Assembly (NCBI GenBank): GCA_964036665.1
Contig: OZ038531.1
Span: 1,302,001-1,366,000, forward strand
Direction of reading: 5' to 3'
From: Gordius sp. MW1
Taxonomy: Eukaryota; Nematomorpha; Gordioida; Gordea; Gordiidae
DNA length: 64,000 nt
The translations under genes were made by a program, and so were the position numbers. Below are positions 17,040 to 28,199 of the stretch, in pieces; position 1 is the stretch's first letter; the number at the start of each line of letters is the position of its first letter. A model generated the notes under the pieces. It did no database searches. It had not been told where the DNA came from and was given only the letters and a program-made list of their open reading frames with translations.

Positions 17040-17580
17040 TTTCTTAAAAAAAGCTTGCAGGTGCGTATGGTATACCGAAGAAGATTGTATCCGACGGCAC
17101 AGCTTTTGCCAGCGTCGAGTTCAAACAATTTTGTAGTAAATGGGGAATACAACATTTACTTACACCTCCGTATCATCCGAGTACGAATGCGCTCGCGGAA
17201 AGGCACGTGGCGGTGGTGAAACGATGGTTGAAGAACGCTAAGGTCGAGAAGGACGGGACTAGGCTCTATCGACTTTACCACAACGTCGCACCCAGGTTCC
17301 CTTCTCGGCAACCGGTTAGCGAGATATTCCTGGGCCGTTTACCACACACGCCAGTGTAGACTATGTTACAGGCCGTACGATTGGACACTACATCACAGGG
17401 CGATTCTAAATTTAAAATCGGTGATGCTGTGTGGGCACGAAATTAAATAGGAAAAGAGAAATGGTTAGAAGCTAAGATCCATCACCAAAAGGTACTAAAA
17501 TGTACGAGATAGAAGTGCTAGCTTCTACGGGTAGACACGTGCGGCACGTGGAGCAATTACGTCCTAGATGATTGATATTT
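17040..17580 (+). pseudogene. Integrase fragment of a second gypsy-like element
   Basis: Plus-strand translation gives KIVSDGTAFASVEFKQF (second catalytic Asp of the integrase core) and LTPPYHPSTNALAERHVAVV (catalytic Glu), followed by VSEIFLGRLPHTP and KFKIGDAVWARN, the C-terminal module. Several stops break the frame. The upstream pol and gag are absent, so this is a 5'-truncated remnant in the opposite orientation to the 12-16.6 kb element. Confidence 0.85.
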
Positions 17581-17589
17581 TAATCTTTT

Positions 17590-18340
17590 TATATTTTATC
17601 TAGATGGAATATCGAACTGAATGAGTGATCGTAGAAGTGCGTTTGAGAGCACTAGACCACGAACGTAGGGGGCGGCCGAGACCAATCGTGTTTGAAGTCC
17701 GAGAGAGACGGCGCATGGAACCCTACGTTAGCGTGCGCCACGAAAACACCCACATGGAAGAAAGGTCGGCGGGTAGGCACAGACGGGCAACACGTTAGGA
17801 GGCAGCTAGACCTAACTCGGGTAGGCAGAGCAACGCGGTACACAGACACCGTGGCCAACCCAGAGGTTTAGCTGGACGAGTGGACCAGGTGCGTCAACAA
17901 AATGTGGCCCCGCGCACAGCCCGAGCAAATACGACGCAAAACCCTCAAAACCGGCAGATACCCGAGGCGAGGATGGGAGAAAGAGGAAGACCAGCACGTG
18001 GTCCGCAGGCTAGACAGGCGGCAGCAATACGGCCAACCAGAGACTTCTGCCGGGGGTGCAGAAGCTGGCACCAAATGCCGATGTGTAGGCGGAGAATACC
18101 TTCAAGGCCAGCCAGGCAGGAAAGAACGGTAGCGCCGGTAGAATCGGTGGCGCTGGTGGTTTCGATCCGGTAGAAACGTTGACGACGACAGAGCTAGTAC
18201 GGGTGGAAGAGGTTACAATGGATACCAGTCAGGTCGTGGTCAGCCTTGAGGAAGAGATGACCTTATTGGGAGATACTCCAGGGCGGGACAGCACGGACCT
18301 GGTGGTCCCTCAATTTGAAAGGATGAGCTGTAAGGATTTG
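17590..18340 (+). pseudogene. GC-rich post-integrase ORF region with a zinc-knuckle-like motif
   Basis: The stretch is much richer in G and C than its surroundings and holds overlapping open frames. In one (17880-18173) an Arg/Gln-rich sequence contains CRGCRSWHQMPMC, a C-x2-C-x3-H-x4-C pattern close to the retroelement knuckle. It follows the integrase directly and precedes an LTR-like segment, so it probably belongs to the same element. Its role is not recognisable. Confidence 0.5.
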
Positions 18341-18520
18341 TAACCTCTCCATGCAGGGATTTGTATATAACTTGTATTATATAAAAAATGAATTATCGAC
18401 ATTGTAACGTATTGACGATATATACATTTTATGTTGTATGATCATCTGTTTTGATCTTGTGAATAAAATTCAAATTCTTCGCTCGAACAATTAAGCCCTC
18501 AGCTTAAATAACTATAACTA
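18341..18520 (+). repeat. LTR-like 3' segment of the second gypsy-like element
   Basis: A TATA-like TGTATATAAC (about 18361) is followed by GTGAATAAAATTC with AATAAA (about 18462), as in a retrotransposon LTR. No second copy is in the window, so the assignment rests on position and motifs only. Confidence 0.4.
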
Positions 18521-19314
18521 ATAAACGTAAAGAAGGTTCAATTGAGAATTATTCTAAATAACATTTATTTTATCATTAACATTGTTAAGTAAAGAACCAT
18601 GTTCACTATAGATTAAAACTTGCCTAATTAATAAATAGTAATTTTGCGTTAAACTTGCAACTATAATTACAGGTCTACAAAAAAAATTATCCTGGAATCG
18701 GACATATAATTCTGATAGAGAATTTTGCGTTGGAAAATAAACTGTTATTTTTCCCCAAAATTCTCTGTTTATTAGATATACGAGGTTGAAGGTGCAATAA
18801 ACGTCCATTTTAACCTTTTATGAAGCTATAGTGACACGTCATTTTTAATTTATACTGAAAAATATTTATTTATTCCTGCAGATTAAAGTGTGATCTATAG
18901 GTCCATTATATTAGTTTTTAGGCTACACCTCTATATTTAAATTTATTTGCATATAAGTTAACCCCTTTTTTTTATTAAAATTCGTCCCTCTATGTCTGGA
19001 AAAGGGAATACATTAGATTACATACTACATAGGCGATCTTTACTAACATATATCTATCCCCCTTTCTTCTTATCTTCCACTCCCGCCCCCATATCTATCC
19101 AAGAGTAAAGTAGGTGAAGGGAGAGAAAGATGTGTTAGTAAACATTGAAACATGAATTGTTCTCCTGGTCGCCGGCGCCAATTTAAACCTAACATAAATT
19201 TTAACAAACATCAAAAATTATAATTTTTAGGAACTAAAAAACATCCTTTTTTATAGGTTAAATTATAATCGGATAATTAAAACATAGAACTTATTTAAAC
19301 GATTATGGTGACTA
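18521..19314. other. Intergenic DNA without recognised content
   Basis: I see no gene or repeat unit. A minus-strand 84-codon frame at 18554-18808 has no family motif. Confidence 0.4.
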
Positions 19315-19352
19315 CATGGACGTGCCAGCATTGGAATTAGAAGGGGCAATTA
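19315..19352. mobile_element. Left half of a split CATGGGCGTAGCC small element
   Basis: CATGGACGTGCCAGCATTGG, then AATTAGAAGGGGCAATTA, is the family's left end and first 38 bases. It stops at GCAATTA. The remaining part of the same consensus begins at 28327, in the same orientation. Confidence 0.7.
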
Positions 19353-19455
19353 ATCTCGTCTCGGTCTCAAAAACAAAATCTCGTCTCGGGAGCGATTATG
19401 AAATCAATCTCGTCTCGGTCTAGAAAAATCTCGGTCTCGTCTCGTCTTGACTTTT

Positions 19456-20130
19456 TAAAAAAAAATATATGCGGAATAAAAAATTTTCTTGTTTTATTAA
19501 AAATATTAAACAAGTGTTAAAACATCCAAATGGTAAACTTTTATATTTAAAAAAACTATAATACCCAAACTTTAAAGATTTAGCGGGCCACGACATCTCA
19601 TTGACAATATAAAGATATTACTTAATGCATAAAGAAAATATTTCTATGGAAAATGCAAACTAAAAATAAATTTAAAGTATAGAAAATTAAATTTTATTGT
19701 TCCAGCAAACTATAACATTTGTATCAAATTCACTGTGTTTGTCAACTCTAAATAGACTGAGAAAATTATAAGTTCGCTTATAGTTGACTTAGTTGCACAA
19801 TAGAGCAAATTGAGACCCTTTATTAACCCTGGATAAAGCTTCAAAGTAGACCTTAACATATTTAAGGCAACGTTTAAGTCCATTGATTTACCTTCATCAA
19901 TTATAGCCCATAGTGATTATTGCATGTTCACTATAGCATTATAAACCACAAAGTGCGAGTGATCAACTAGTTGTACATATAAATACGTTATAAAAACAAC
20001 AATAAAAGCAGCATTACATAGGATTGAGAACATAAGGGTCTAAACTTTAAATTAAAGCGCACGTATTTAAATTTGTGACAAAAATCATTATAATCAAATT
20101 TATATTCTAAATAATTCTTCCAATTTTAAC
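19456..20130. other. AT-rich interior of the composite element
   Basis: Nothing recognisable is coded here. Confidence 0.35.
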
Positions 20131-20250
20131 CAGTGGCGTAGCTAGGGGGGGGGGCCCAGGGTGCCCGGGCCCACCCAAGAGCAAAAACCGGGCCCCATGA
20201 GCCCCCCCCCCCAAGGGAAAAATCTTGGGCCCCTGGGCCCCGTAAGCCAT
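20131..20250. mobile_element. CAGTGGCGTAGCTAG element fragment
   Basis: CAGTGGCGTAGCTAGGGGGG at the left and GGGCCC-rich blocks mark a relative of the CATGGGCGTAGCC family. The right terminus is not clear. Confidence 0.55.
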
Positions 20251-20389
20251 TTTTTTATATTTTATCTCAAGAAAAAATATGAAGATTATAATTATCTTGA
20301 ATATAACTTTTAATTATAATATAAAGCCTAAATATTTGTTTAATAAATGCAATTTCAACAGTTAATAGCCTTATATTAATTTTAAATGA

Positions 20390-21165
20390 TATTAGAAATG
20401 AGATTCACTATCAAATTCTTCATAATAAGGCGAGAGATTTAGCTTCAATTTTTGATTTAGTACCTTATAAACGTATTAAAAAATCAAAAAAGTATGACAC
20501 TTTTTACTCTTTTGAATCTACCAATTCATTAATGGATTTCGAAATTGATTTATATTATCCTATCATCGATAGAATCATAGCTGAATTAAACCTAAGATTT
20601 TTGGAAATTATTTGTAATCTATATAGGTCCTTAGAAGGTTTCATGGGCATAGCCAGAATTTGAATTAGAGAGGGGCAATAATGATTTAGGAGGGGGCAAA
20701 ATGATTATTTTTTCAAATTTCAGTCATAATTGTAATAAATTTCAACAAAATTTTGGATTTAGAGGGCCAAGCCCACGGAAGGTTTAAACCCTTCTTCCCC
20801 TTTTTTGCGATAAATTTCTTTTATCAGAAGGAATTAACCATTATCCATTAAAAAGATGCCGAAATAAAAATGGCAAAAAATTATGTAAATAAAATGCAAT
20901 GATATTTTTCCTTTATTAAAATTTTGCCCTCAATAGAATAATTTTAACTATCCCAATAACTTCATGCTCATGCGAAGGATCGTTCTCATTGCTAAAATGG
21001 ATTATTAAAAATATCTTATCTCAATTGGACAAGATAGGTTATCTTCCTTAGCTTTATTCAGCTTAGAACATGACTTTATAAATGTTATTTCCCCGGATGA
21101 TATTATAAATTCGTTTGCAACATCGAGTAAAAGGCGTAATGAACTACTATTAAAAGACTAATTTT
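20390..21165 (+). pseudogene. hAT transposase remnant (DUF4371/ZMYM1-like type)
   Basis: Plus-strand translation shows YYPIIDRIIAELNLRF, typical of the region before the dimerisation domain in this hAT group. After an inserted small element (20642-20777) comes SCSCERSFSLLKWI, then SLEHDFINVISPDDII and a final SKRRNELLLKD, the hAT C-terminal dimerisation motif. Stops and the insertion break the frame. It may be the 3' part of the transposase of the composite element. Confidence 0.8.
20642..20777. mobile_element. CATGGGCGTAGCC small element inside the hAT transposase remnant
   Basis: CATGGGCATAGCCAGAATTTG, AGAGGGGCAATAATGATTTAG and a TTTTGGATTTAGAGGGCCAAGCCCACGG right end match the family. The right terminal repeat is incomplete. 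Confidence 0.75.
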
Positions 21166-21466
21166 AATATTTAATGAAAAATTATCTAAGCTTTAACCTT
21201 GTTTTGAACTTTTTAACACTTTCAAAATATATTAAAATATTATTAAATTTACGAAAATTCCATCCTGGATTCAATTTAATTGTCCATCTCACATGCTTAT
21301 TGTTTAACATATCTTGCATATTTTTATGTACCACATGCACATATAAAGCCAATGATTTTCCAAAAAATAGTTTGGACAACATTTTTCCCCCTTTATTAGG
21401 TATATCCCATCAAAAGTTTGATAAATTAATATTAATAACAAATTCCTGAATTTTGTAGGCAATAAC

Positions 21467-22645
21467 CAGAGCTGTTAAGGAGCGCGCACAGAAGTGCGCG
21501 CACCAGGTGCGCGCACCGGTTTTGCGGTGCGACGTGCTGGTGCGCGCACTTTTTTAAAACCAAGAGCGAGTGCGGGTGCGCGCACCTTATTCACTCGGTG
21601 CGCGTGCGAAATTGCGCTCCTATTTTGCGCACATTATGAATTCTACAATTAATATATTTGACATTATCTTATTGTTAATATCGCGCATAGCATATCTCAC
21701 AAATTAACATTGTAGTGAAACAACATCAAAGATACATTTATGTTCCTGGTGGAGGAGATAACAAGGCGGTAAATTTAATTAACATCGACAGACAATAAAA
21801 TTAATTAATATATCCGCTATATTTTATATTATTCGCCTATTTACTTTATCAAATATTGCTTAAAACGTTTTGGTGTATCATAATTAATATTGCAATTGAA
21901 GTATAATTAGAAAAACAAAAACAGACAGGTAATTAGGATAAATTAACAATATTGTAATATTTCTATTCAGTTTTTTGGAAAACTTTTACCCGCCGTTACT
22001 ATCTTGATATTTCATTTCCAACACTTTTAAACTTCTCATCGCTATCGTAAGTTTAATCACATAGTAATTTTGTTATAAAATATATTTTTAAATATTAATT
22101 TCTATCGTTGCTCTTTCATGCTAAAATACTTTGCTATTTATATTTGAATTGTACATCAAATATTATAAATAAATTATTATAATTTGTCTTGTTACTAAGC
22201 ATATTTTTTAAACAATTTTCTTCGTTAAAAAAATTATTTATAAGATATAACACTCCGATTCCTTCGAGTGCCCCCGTGGAACGCCTCTTCAGCAAAGCTA
22301 AGGCGATTTTAAGCGACAGAAGGGGTAGCCTGACAAATAGTCACCTCGAAATGCTTTTAATGATGAATGTCAATAAAATGCTATTTTAATTGTTTTTTCT
22401 GTATCTTTATTATTTTTATAATCATAAAAAATCGACATAATAAAAGTTTTTAATTGAACATTGTATTATATTTAGACTTTAGATAGAGTGTAAAAAATTA
22501 TGGGTGCGAGTGCGCGCACCGGGTTTGCTGTGCGAGTGCGCGCACCTCTGTTAAAATTGGTGCGGGTGCGAGTGCGCGCACCGAATTTCCTCAAAGTGCG
22601 GGTGCGAGTGCCGCACCGGTTTTTTTGGTGCGATTAACAGCTCTG
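21467..22645. mobile_element. hAT element with GTGCGCGCACC subterminal repeats
   Basis: The ends are CAGAGCTGTTAAGGAGCGCGCAC and, inverted, CAGAGCTGTTAATCGCACC. AATAAC flanks both sides directly (21461-21466 and 22646-22651), part of a target duplication. Both ends carry arrays of GGTGCGAGTGCGCGCACC. A plus-strand remnant of its own transposase tail is inside. At 1179 bp it is an internally deleted, non-autonomous copy inserted into an older hAT transposase. Confidence 0.88.
22240..22389 (+). pseudogene. hAT C-terminal dimerisation domain fragment
   Basis: The translated segment contains PIPSSAPVERLFSKAKAILS and DRRGSLTNSHLEMLLMM, the hAT dimerisation motif with the SxxVERxFS signature, ending in a stop at 22389. 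Only this last exon survives in the element. Confidence 0.9.
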
Positions 22646-22861
22646 AATAACGCATCAAAACTTGCAAGGGATAAAAATTCCCAAAAAATTCCTTTTGGTG
22701 TACCATTGGATTCAACAAAATGTACACAAACGCTAAGTTGTTCTGTGCATCTCACATCTCTAATTTCATCTAAAATTCCTAAGTAAAATTTTGATTCATT
22801 TAATATTGACAGAATATTTTAAGGTTCATTTGGTCGTTTCATTTATAAGTTCATTTTTATT

Positions 22862-22898
22862 TTTAGGTGGTGTAAAGGGGGGGGGGGGGGGGGGGGGT
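22862..22898. repeat. Poly-G tract
   Basis: A run of more than 20 G bases follows GGTGGTGTAAAG. It may be the relic of a G-rich small element. Confidence 0.6.
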
Positions 22899-22984
22899 TG
22901 TGCAAATATATCTATAATATCATCAGGGGTAATTACTTCTAAATACTCTTCTCGAACGAATTTCAACTTCATAATTAATTTTTA

Positions 22985-24455
22985 TTAATTGCTATGCAAT
23001 TTATGGGCTCGTTTTTTGTTGTCCGTCCGTCCGTTGTCCGTCCGTTACCCTCCTATCTATTTGCATTGGGTATATTAGGTTATCGATTTTTTAAATTAAT
23101 GCATGAGAAAGAGGTGCCCCACCCCTCATCTCTATCTCCCTCGCTTTATTTTTTAAATTAATGCATAAGAGGTGCCCCACCCCTCATCTTTATCTCCCTC
23201 GGTGTGTTATATATAAGATTTGTTAAATTATCTATTATATAATGAACATAGATAAAAGTTGTTTACTTTTAATTGCTATGCAATTTAACTAGTTATATAA
23301 TAAACATAAATAAAAGTTGTTTACTTTTTAATTGCTATGCAATTTAACTAGTTTTGGGGTTAGAATCCCGGAGTTTTTTTGACTCTTATGATTGTTCTTG
23401 TTACTATCATTGATAATAAGAATTTTTGGCCGTCCGCTGGCTGCTGACCAATGAAAAAAATGACCATTGGCCAAAATGTGAATCGAAATTATTTTTTTCG
23501 TTTTTTTTGACTATTATGATTGTTCCTGTTTCTACCATTGCTATTATGACTTTTTGGCCGTCCGCTGGCTCCTGACCGATGGAAAAAATGACCAATGGCC
23601 AAAATGTGAATCGAAATTATTTTTTTCGTTTTTTTTTTGACTATTATGATTGTTCCTGTTCCTACCATTGCTATTATGACTTTTTGGCCGTCCGCTGGCT
23701 GCTGACCAATGGAATAAAATGACCATTGGCCAAAATGTGATTCGAAAACTTTTTTTTCGTTTTTTTTGACTATTATGAATTTATATCCACTTTTACCGTG
23801 TCCTGGCTGCTGACCAATGGAAAAAAATGACCATTGGCCAAAATGTGATTCGAAAATTTTTTTTTCGTTTTTTTTACTCTTATGAATTTATATCCACTTT
23901 TACCGTGTGCTGGCTGCTGACCAATGGATAAAAATGACCATTGGCCAAAGTGAGCATCAAAATTTTTTTTCCGTTTTTTTGGCTATCATTGACTTATAGA
24001 GTATCTGTTGGTACTGACCAATAGAGAAAAAGTGACCATTGGCCAAATTTTTGATTTTTTTAATTAAAAATTGTTCAAATTCAACAAAAAATTTCTCCCA
24101 ACAATTCTGCAAATTCTTAACATTGTGTTGTTTTATAATATAATGTTTGTTAGACCCATAATCACTAAAGGCCATAAAAACTAATGTAATACGCAACTAG
24201 ATGCAAACACCAAATCTAACCCTAACCCTTGCCTATATTACATTTTGCCTATAACGGAAAATTTGTATATATAATTAAATAATCATTAGGCATTTAATAC
24301 CCCCCTATAGGCATTCTCGCCCCTTCCCACCTTTCTCGCCCATAAATTGCATAGCAAATATGATACATTTATACGAAGTACAGATGAGTCGTCCCCCCTT
24401 CCCTTCCCCTCTTCCCTTCCCTTCTCCCCCTTCCCACGAGGGCCGAAGGCCCGAG
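22985..24455 (+). mobile_element. Helentron-like (HINE/DINE-like) repeat, copy 1
   Basis: The left end has TTGCTATGCAATTTATGGGC and a GTCCGTCCGTCCG block. The same 20-mer recurs inverted near the right end (24342-24361). The middle holds a tandem array of about six ~110-130 base units. The right end has a stem-loop GGGCCGAAGGCCC followed by GAG and a T run. Subterminal inverted repeats, central minisatellite and a 3' hairpin are the layout of Helentron-associated DINE-1-like elements. No protein is encoded. The superfamily call is inference. Confidence 0.65.
23390..24050 (+). repeat. Tandem array in copy 1 (about six units)
   Basis: Each unit carries CTGACCAATGG, 8-10 bases, then CCATTGGCCAAA, a short hairpin, followed by a T-rich tract and a variable TATGATTGTTCCTG or TATCCACTTTTACCGTG spacer. 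Units are about 80-128 bases. Confidence 0.85.
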
Positions 24456-24910
24456 TTTTTTTATTTTATGTTTCTATTGTTTTCCTGATATAAATGCTGC
24501 CTGAAAATGCTGCCAATATTGCATATGTAAAATTAAAATTTGTTATATATATGGCCAGATTTTTTGGGATTGTGGCAATAAAATATTTTTATAAAAACGT
24601 TGAATAGTTTTTTTACTATTTGTATTATTTTTTAAAATGTCAACGATTTCTTGTCAATATCCCCGTTCCACTTTGTGCCTTTACAATTCATTTATACAAA
24701 AACTTATTATACCAAGTGAAATTTTCTATATTGTATCAACTACATTACTTTGTTTTATTAATGAATAAATTTTATTTATTTTATGCCCTATAAACATGAG
24801 GGTCTAAGACATAACAGTGTGATGTTATTAGAAAAAACACACAAAGTAGTAGCGGAATGTTAAGTTTGTCCAACGTTTATGAGAGAAAAAATTTTCATTT
24901 GCGTTTGACT

Positions 24911-25070
24911 TATGGTCGTATCCAGGTTTTGAATTAGGGGGGGGGGGGGCAAAACATAATTTTTTTAATTTTTAAGGTTTTAGTAGTTAAAATTTTTTTG
25001 TCCCCCCCCCCTGGCTTGACCAGCTCAGCCCCCCCCCTCCCCCAAGGCAAAAAGGCTAGCTACGCCACTG
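24911..25070. mobile_element. CATGGGCGTAGCC-related small element
   Basis: TATGGTCGTATCCAGG at the left and GGCTAGCTACGCCACTG at the right, with long G and C runs between, match the family in decayed form. It sits between the two Helentron-like copies. Confidence 0.7.
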
Positions 25071-25086
25071 ATTTTAACTATAATTA

Positions 25087-26972
25087 TTTTAATTGCTATG
25101 CAATTTATGGGCTCGTTTTTTGTTGTCCGTCCGTCCGTTGTCCGTCCGTTACCCTCCCTATCTATTTGCATTGGGTATATTAGGTTATCGATTTTTTAAA
25201 TTAATGCATGAGAAAGAGGTGCCCCACCCCTCATCTCTATCTCCCTCGCTGTGTTATTTTTTAAATTAATGCATAAGAGGTGCCCCACTCCTCATCTCTA
25301 TCTCCCTCGGTGTGTTATACATAAGATTTGTTAAATTATCTATTATATAATAAACATAAATAAAAGTTGTTTACTTTTAATGCTATGCAATTTAACTAGT
25401 TATATAATAAACATAAATAAAAGTTGTTTACTTTTTAATTGCTATGCAATTTAACTAGTTTTGGGGTTAGAATCCCGGAGTTTTTTTGACTCTTATGATT
25501 GTTCTTGTTACTATCATTGATAATAAGAATTTTTGGCTGTCCGCTGGCTACTGACCAATGAAAAAAATGACCATTGGCCAAAATGTGAATCGAAATTATT
25601 TTTTTCGTTTTTTTGACTATTATGATTGTTCCTGATTCTACCATTGCTATTATGACTTTTTGGCCGTCCGCTGGCTGCTGACCAATGTTATATAATAAAC
25701 ATAAATAAAAGTTGTTTACTTTTAATTGCTATGCAATTTAACTAGTTTTTGGGTTAGAATCCCGGAGTTTTTTTGACTCTTATGATTGTTCTTGTTACTA
25801 TCATTGATAATAAGACTTTTTGGCCGTCCGTTGGCTGCTGACCAATGAAAAAAATGACCATTGGCCAAAATGTGAATCCGAGTTTATTTTTTCGTTTTTT
25901 TTGACTATTAAGATTGTTCCTGTTACTACCATTGCTATTATGACTTTTTGGCCGTCCGCTGGCTCCTGACCGATGGAAAAAATGACCATTGGCCAAAATG
26001 TGAATCGAAATTATTTTTTTCGTTTTTTTTGACTATTATGATTGTTCCTGTTCCTACCATTGCTATTATGACTTTTTGGCCGTCCGCTGGCTGCTGACCA
26101 ATGGAATAAAATGACCATTGGCCAAAATGTGATTCGAAAACTTTTTTTTGTTTTTTTTTTACTATTATGAATTTATATCCACTTTTACCGTGTCCTGGCT
26201 GCTGACCAATGGAAAAAAATGACCATTGGCCAAAATGTGATTCGAAAATTTTTTTTTCGTTTTTTTTACTCTTATGAATTTATATCCACTTTTACCGTGT
26301 GCTGGCTGCTGACCAATGGAAAAAAATGACCATTGGCCAAAATGTGATTCGAAAATTTTTTTTTCGTTTTTTTTACTCTTATGAATTTATATCCACTTTT
26401 ACCGTGTGCTGGCTGCTGACCAATGGAAAAAAATGACCATTGGCAAAGTGAGCATCAAAATTTTTTTATTCCGTTTTTTTGGCTATCATTGACTTATAGA
26501 GTATCTGTTGGTACTGACCAATAGAGAAAAAGTGACCATTGGCCAAATTTTTGATTTTTTAATTTAAAATTGTTCAAATTCAACAAAAAATTCTCCCAAC
26601 AATTCTGCAAATTCTTAACATTGTGTTGTTTTATAATATAATGTTTGTTAGACCCATAATCACTAAAGGCCATAAAAACTAATGTAATACGCAACTAGAT
26701 GCAAACACTAAATCTAACCCTAACCCTTGCCTATATTACATTTTGTATATATAACATTTTGCCTATAATGGTAATTTTTTTTATAAATAATTAATTAATC
26801 ATTAGGCATTTAATACCCCCTTATAGGCATTCTAGCCCCTTCCCACCTTTCTCGCCCATAAATTGCATAGCAAATATGATACATTTATACGAAGTACAGA
26901 TGAGTCGTCCCCCCTTCCCTTCCACTCTTCCCTTCCCTTCTCCCCCTTCCCACGAGGGCCGAAGGCCCGAGT
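25087..26972 (+). mobile_element. Helentron-like repeat, copy 2 (longer array)
   Basis: Nearly the same sequence as 22985-24455 in the same orientation, with the same 20-base inverted subterminal repeats and the same GGGCCGAAGGCCC hairpin at the end. It is about 400 bases longer because the array has about nine units and an internal repeat of the leading block at 25687-25760. Confidence 0.65.
25480..26540 (+). repeat. Tandem array in copy 2 (about nine units)
   Basis: The same hairpin-bearing units as in copy 1. Several adjacent ones (26090-26430) are almost identical, which points to recent expansion. Confidence 0.85.
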
Positions 26973-27130
26973 TTTTTGAATTTGCCATTAAATAGTTATT
27001 TATCTAATACAATATAGGTTCCTGTATTTATTTTATATTACACAATTATAGAGATTATAGTAAATTTGAATGCACCCAACCCACCTTGTAATGAGAAAGT
27101 AATGCATACGACAGAACTATGTATTCACAT

Positions 27131-27813
27131 TAGAGGTGTGCACGGATCAAATTTTTTTGATCCGATCCGAGGGGTTTTTGATAAATTTTATATCCATCCG
27201 ATATGAGTTTTTAAAATCTAAATCCGATCCGAGTTTTTTGAAATCTAAATCCGATCCGATCCGAAATTTTTAAATTAAAATTTCACGAACAGAATTTTTT
27301 ATTGATGATTATTCAAAATACATAAAAATAAGGTATAGCAATTTTAATAGACCCGAAATAAATATAAAATTTTATTTGACTAATTCTATATTATCATATT
27401 AAAATAATAATCTAAATTTTCTGGTTTAATTCGCGTTCTTCTTTCTTCTAATGTAATTCCAGCCACCGAGAAGTTTCTTTCCGAAGTGGTAGAGGTAGCA
27501 GGTATAGCCAAAACTTTATTTGCCAGCTTATAAAGCCTTGGCAGGACTGTTTGATATGAAATCCACCATTTCAGCAAATCTTTTTTTGAATCATATTTGC
27601 AATCTTCATTTCAAAGAAAATTATAAAAAGGTATACTAAAAATTATTAATTTAATTAATTAGAACTTATTATTGTTTGTTTTAAATTTGAAAATCCGGTC
27701 CGACTAAAAAAAATGTTGATCCGATCCGACTTCCAAAATTAAAATGTTGATCCGATCCGAGTTAGGACGGATCGGATCAGATGTCGGATCGGATTGATCC
27801 GTGCACACCTCTA
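27131..27813. mobile_element. hAT element with perfect 8-bp target duplication
   Basis: The ends TAGAGGTGTGCACGGATCAA are inverted repeats, followed by GATCCGATCCGA subterminal repeats. ATTCACAT at 27123-27130 and at 27814-27821 is an exact 8-bp duplication. The 683-bp body keeps only the last part of a transposase. Confidence 0.95.
27386..27577 (-). pseudogene. hAT C-terminal dimerisation domain fragment
   Basis: The frame contains KVLAIPATSTTSERNFSVAG and then EERRTRIKPENLDYYF, the hAT dimerisation motif with SxxSERxFS. It is the only coding part left in the element at 27131-27813. Confidence 0.92.
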
Positions 27814-27821
27814 ATTCACAT

Positions 27822-28199
27822 AATATCTTATTAGGGTTAAAATTATAATTACCGCATCATGCAGGATGAGTAACTGCTTCAAATATGCTTTAATAATATT
27901 TACTATTCTATCGGAACTCATTCTAAGCCTAAATTTTGTAATATTTAATAATGCTATGGATATAAATATGTGATAAATATATTATACAATTATTCACATA
28001 CCCTAAAAGTCAACCATATTTAGGTAATGATTGCCAAATTTCAAATTGTTTGCAAAATAGATAATATTTACAACATTTGGGATTTTTTTAATATCAAATA
28101 TATTCCATTATATATTGATTTACACTTAATACCTTAAATTTAAATCGTGCAATTCAAAAGACACAATAATTTACTAAAATCTAACGATCCATAAAAAGT
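27822..28199. other. AT-rich DNA between hAT ends
   Basis: Nothing recognisable. It precedes the CTCGTCTCG-type end at 28200-28326. Confidence 0.35.

Larger units (their letters stand above)
21180..22830 (-). pseudogene. hAT transposase remnant (DUF4371 type), split by another hAT element
   Basis: On the minus strand, 22830-22646 encodes GILDEIRDV, CTEQLSVCVHFVESNG and a following FWEFLSLASFDAL. The frame continues after the inserted element at 21460-21180 with NLSNFDGIYLIKG-like and SLALYVHVVHKN motifs, the region where this group has the GYDGA and YVHC blocks. Removing the 21467-22645 insertion and one copy of its duplication restores the reading frame at the junction. Other stops remain. 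It lies tail-to-tail with the plus-strand remnant at 20390-21165. Confidence 0.75.

Noticed and set aside
17652-18074. Minus-strand frames in the GC-rich segment
   Set aside because: They overlap the plus-strand post-integrase frames; high GC keeps all frames open.
23390-24050. Regularly spaced repeats resembling a CRISPR array
   Set aside because: Units are adjacent and variable in length, spacers are themselves repeated, and the setting is a eukaryotic transposon.
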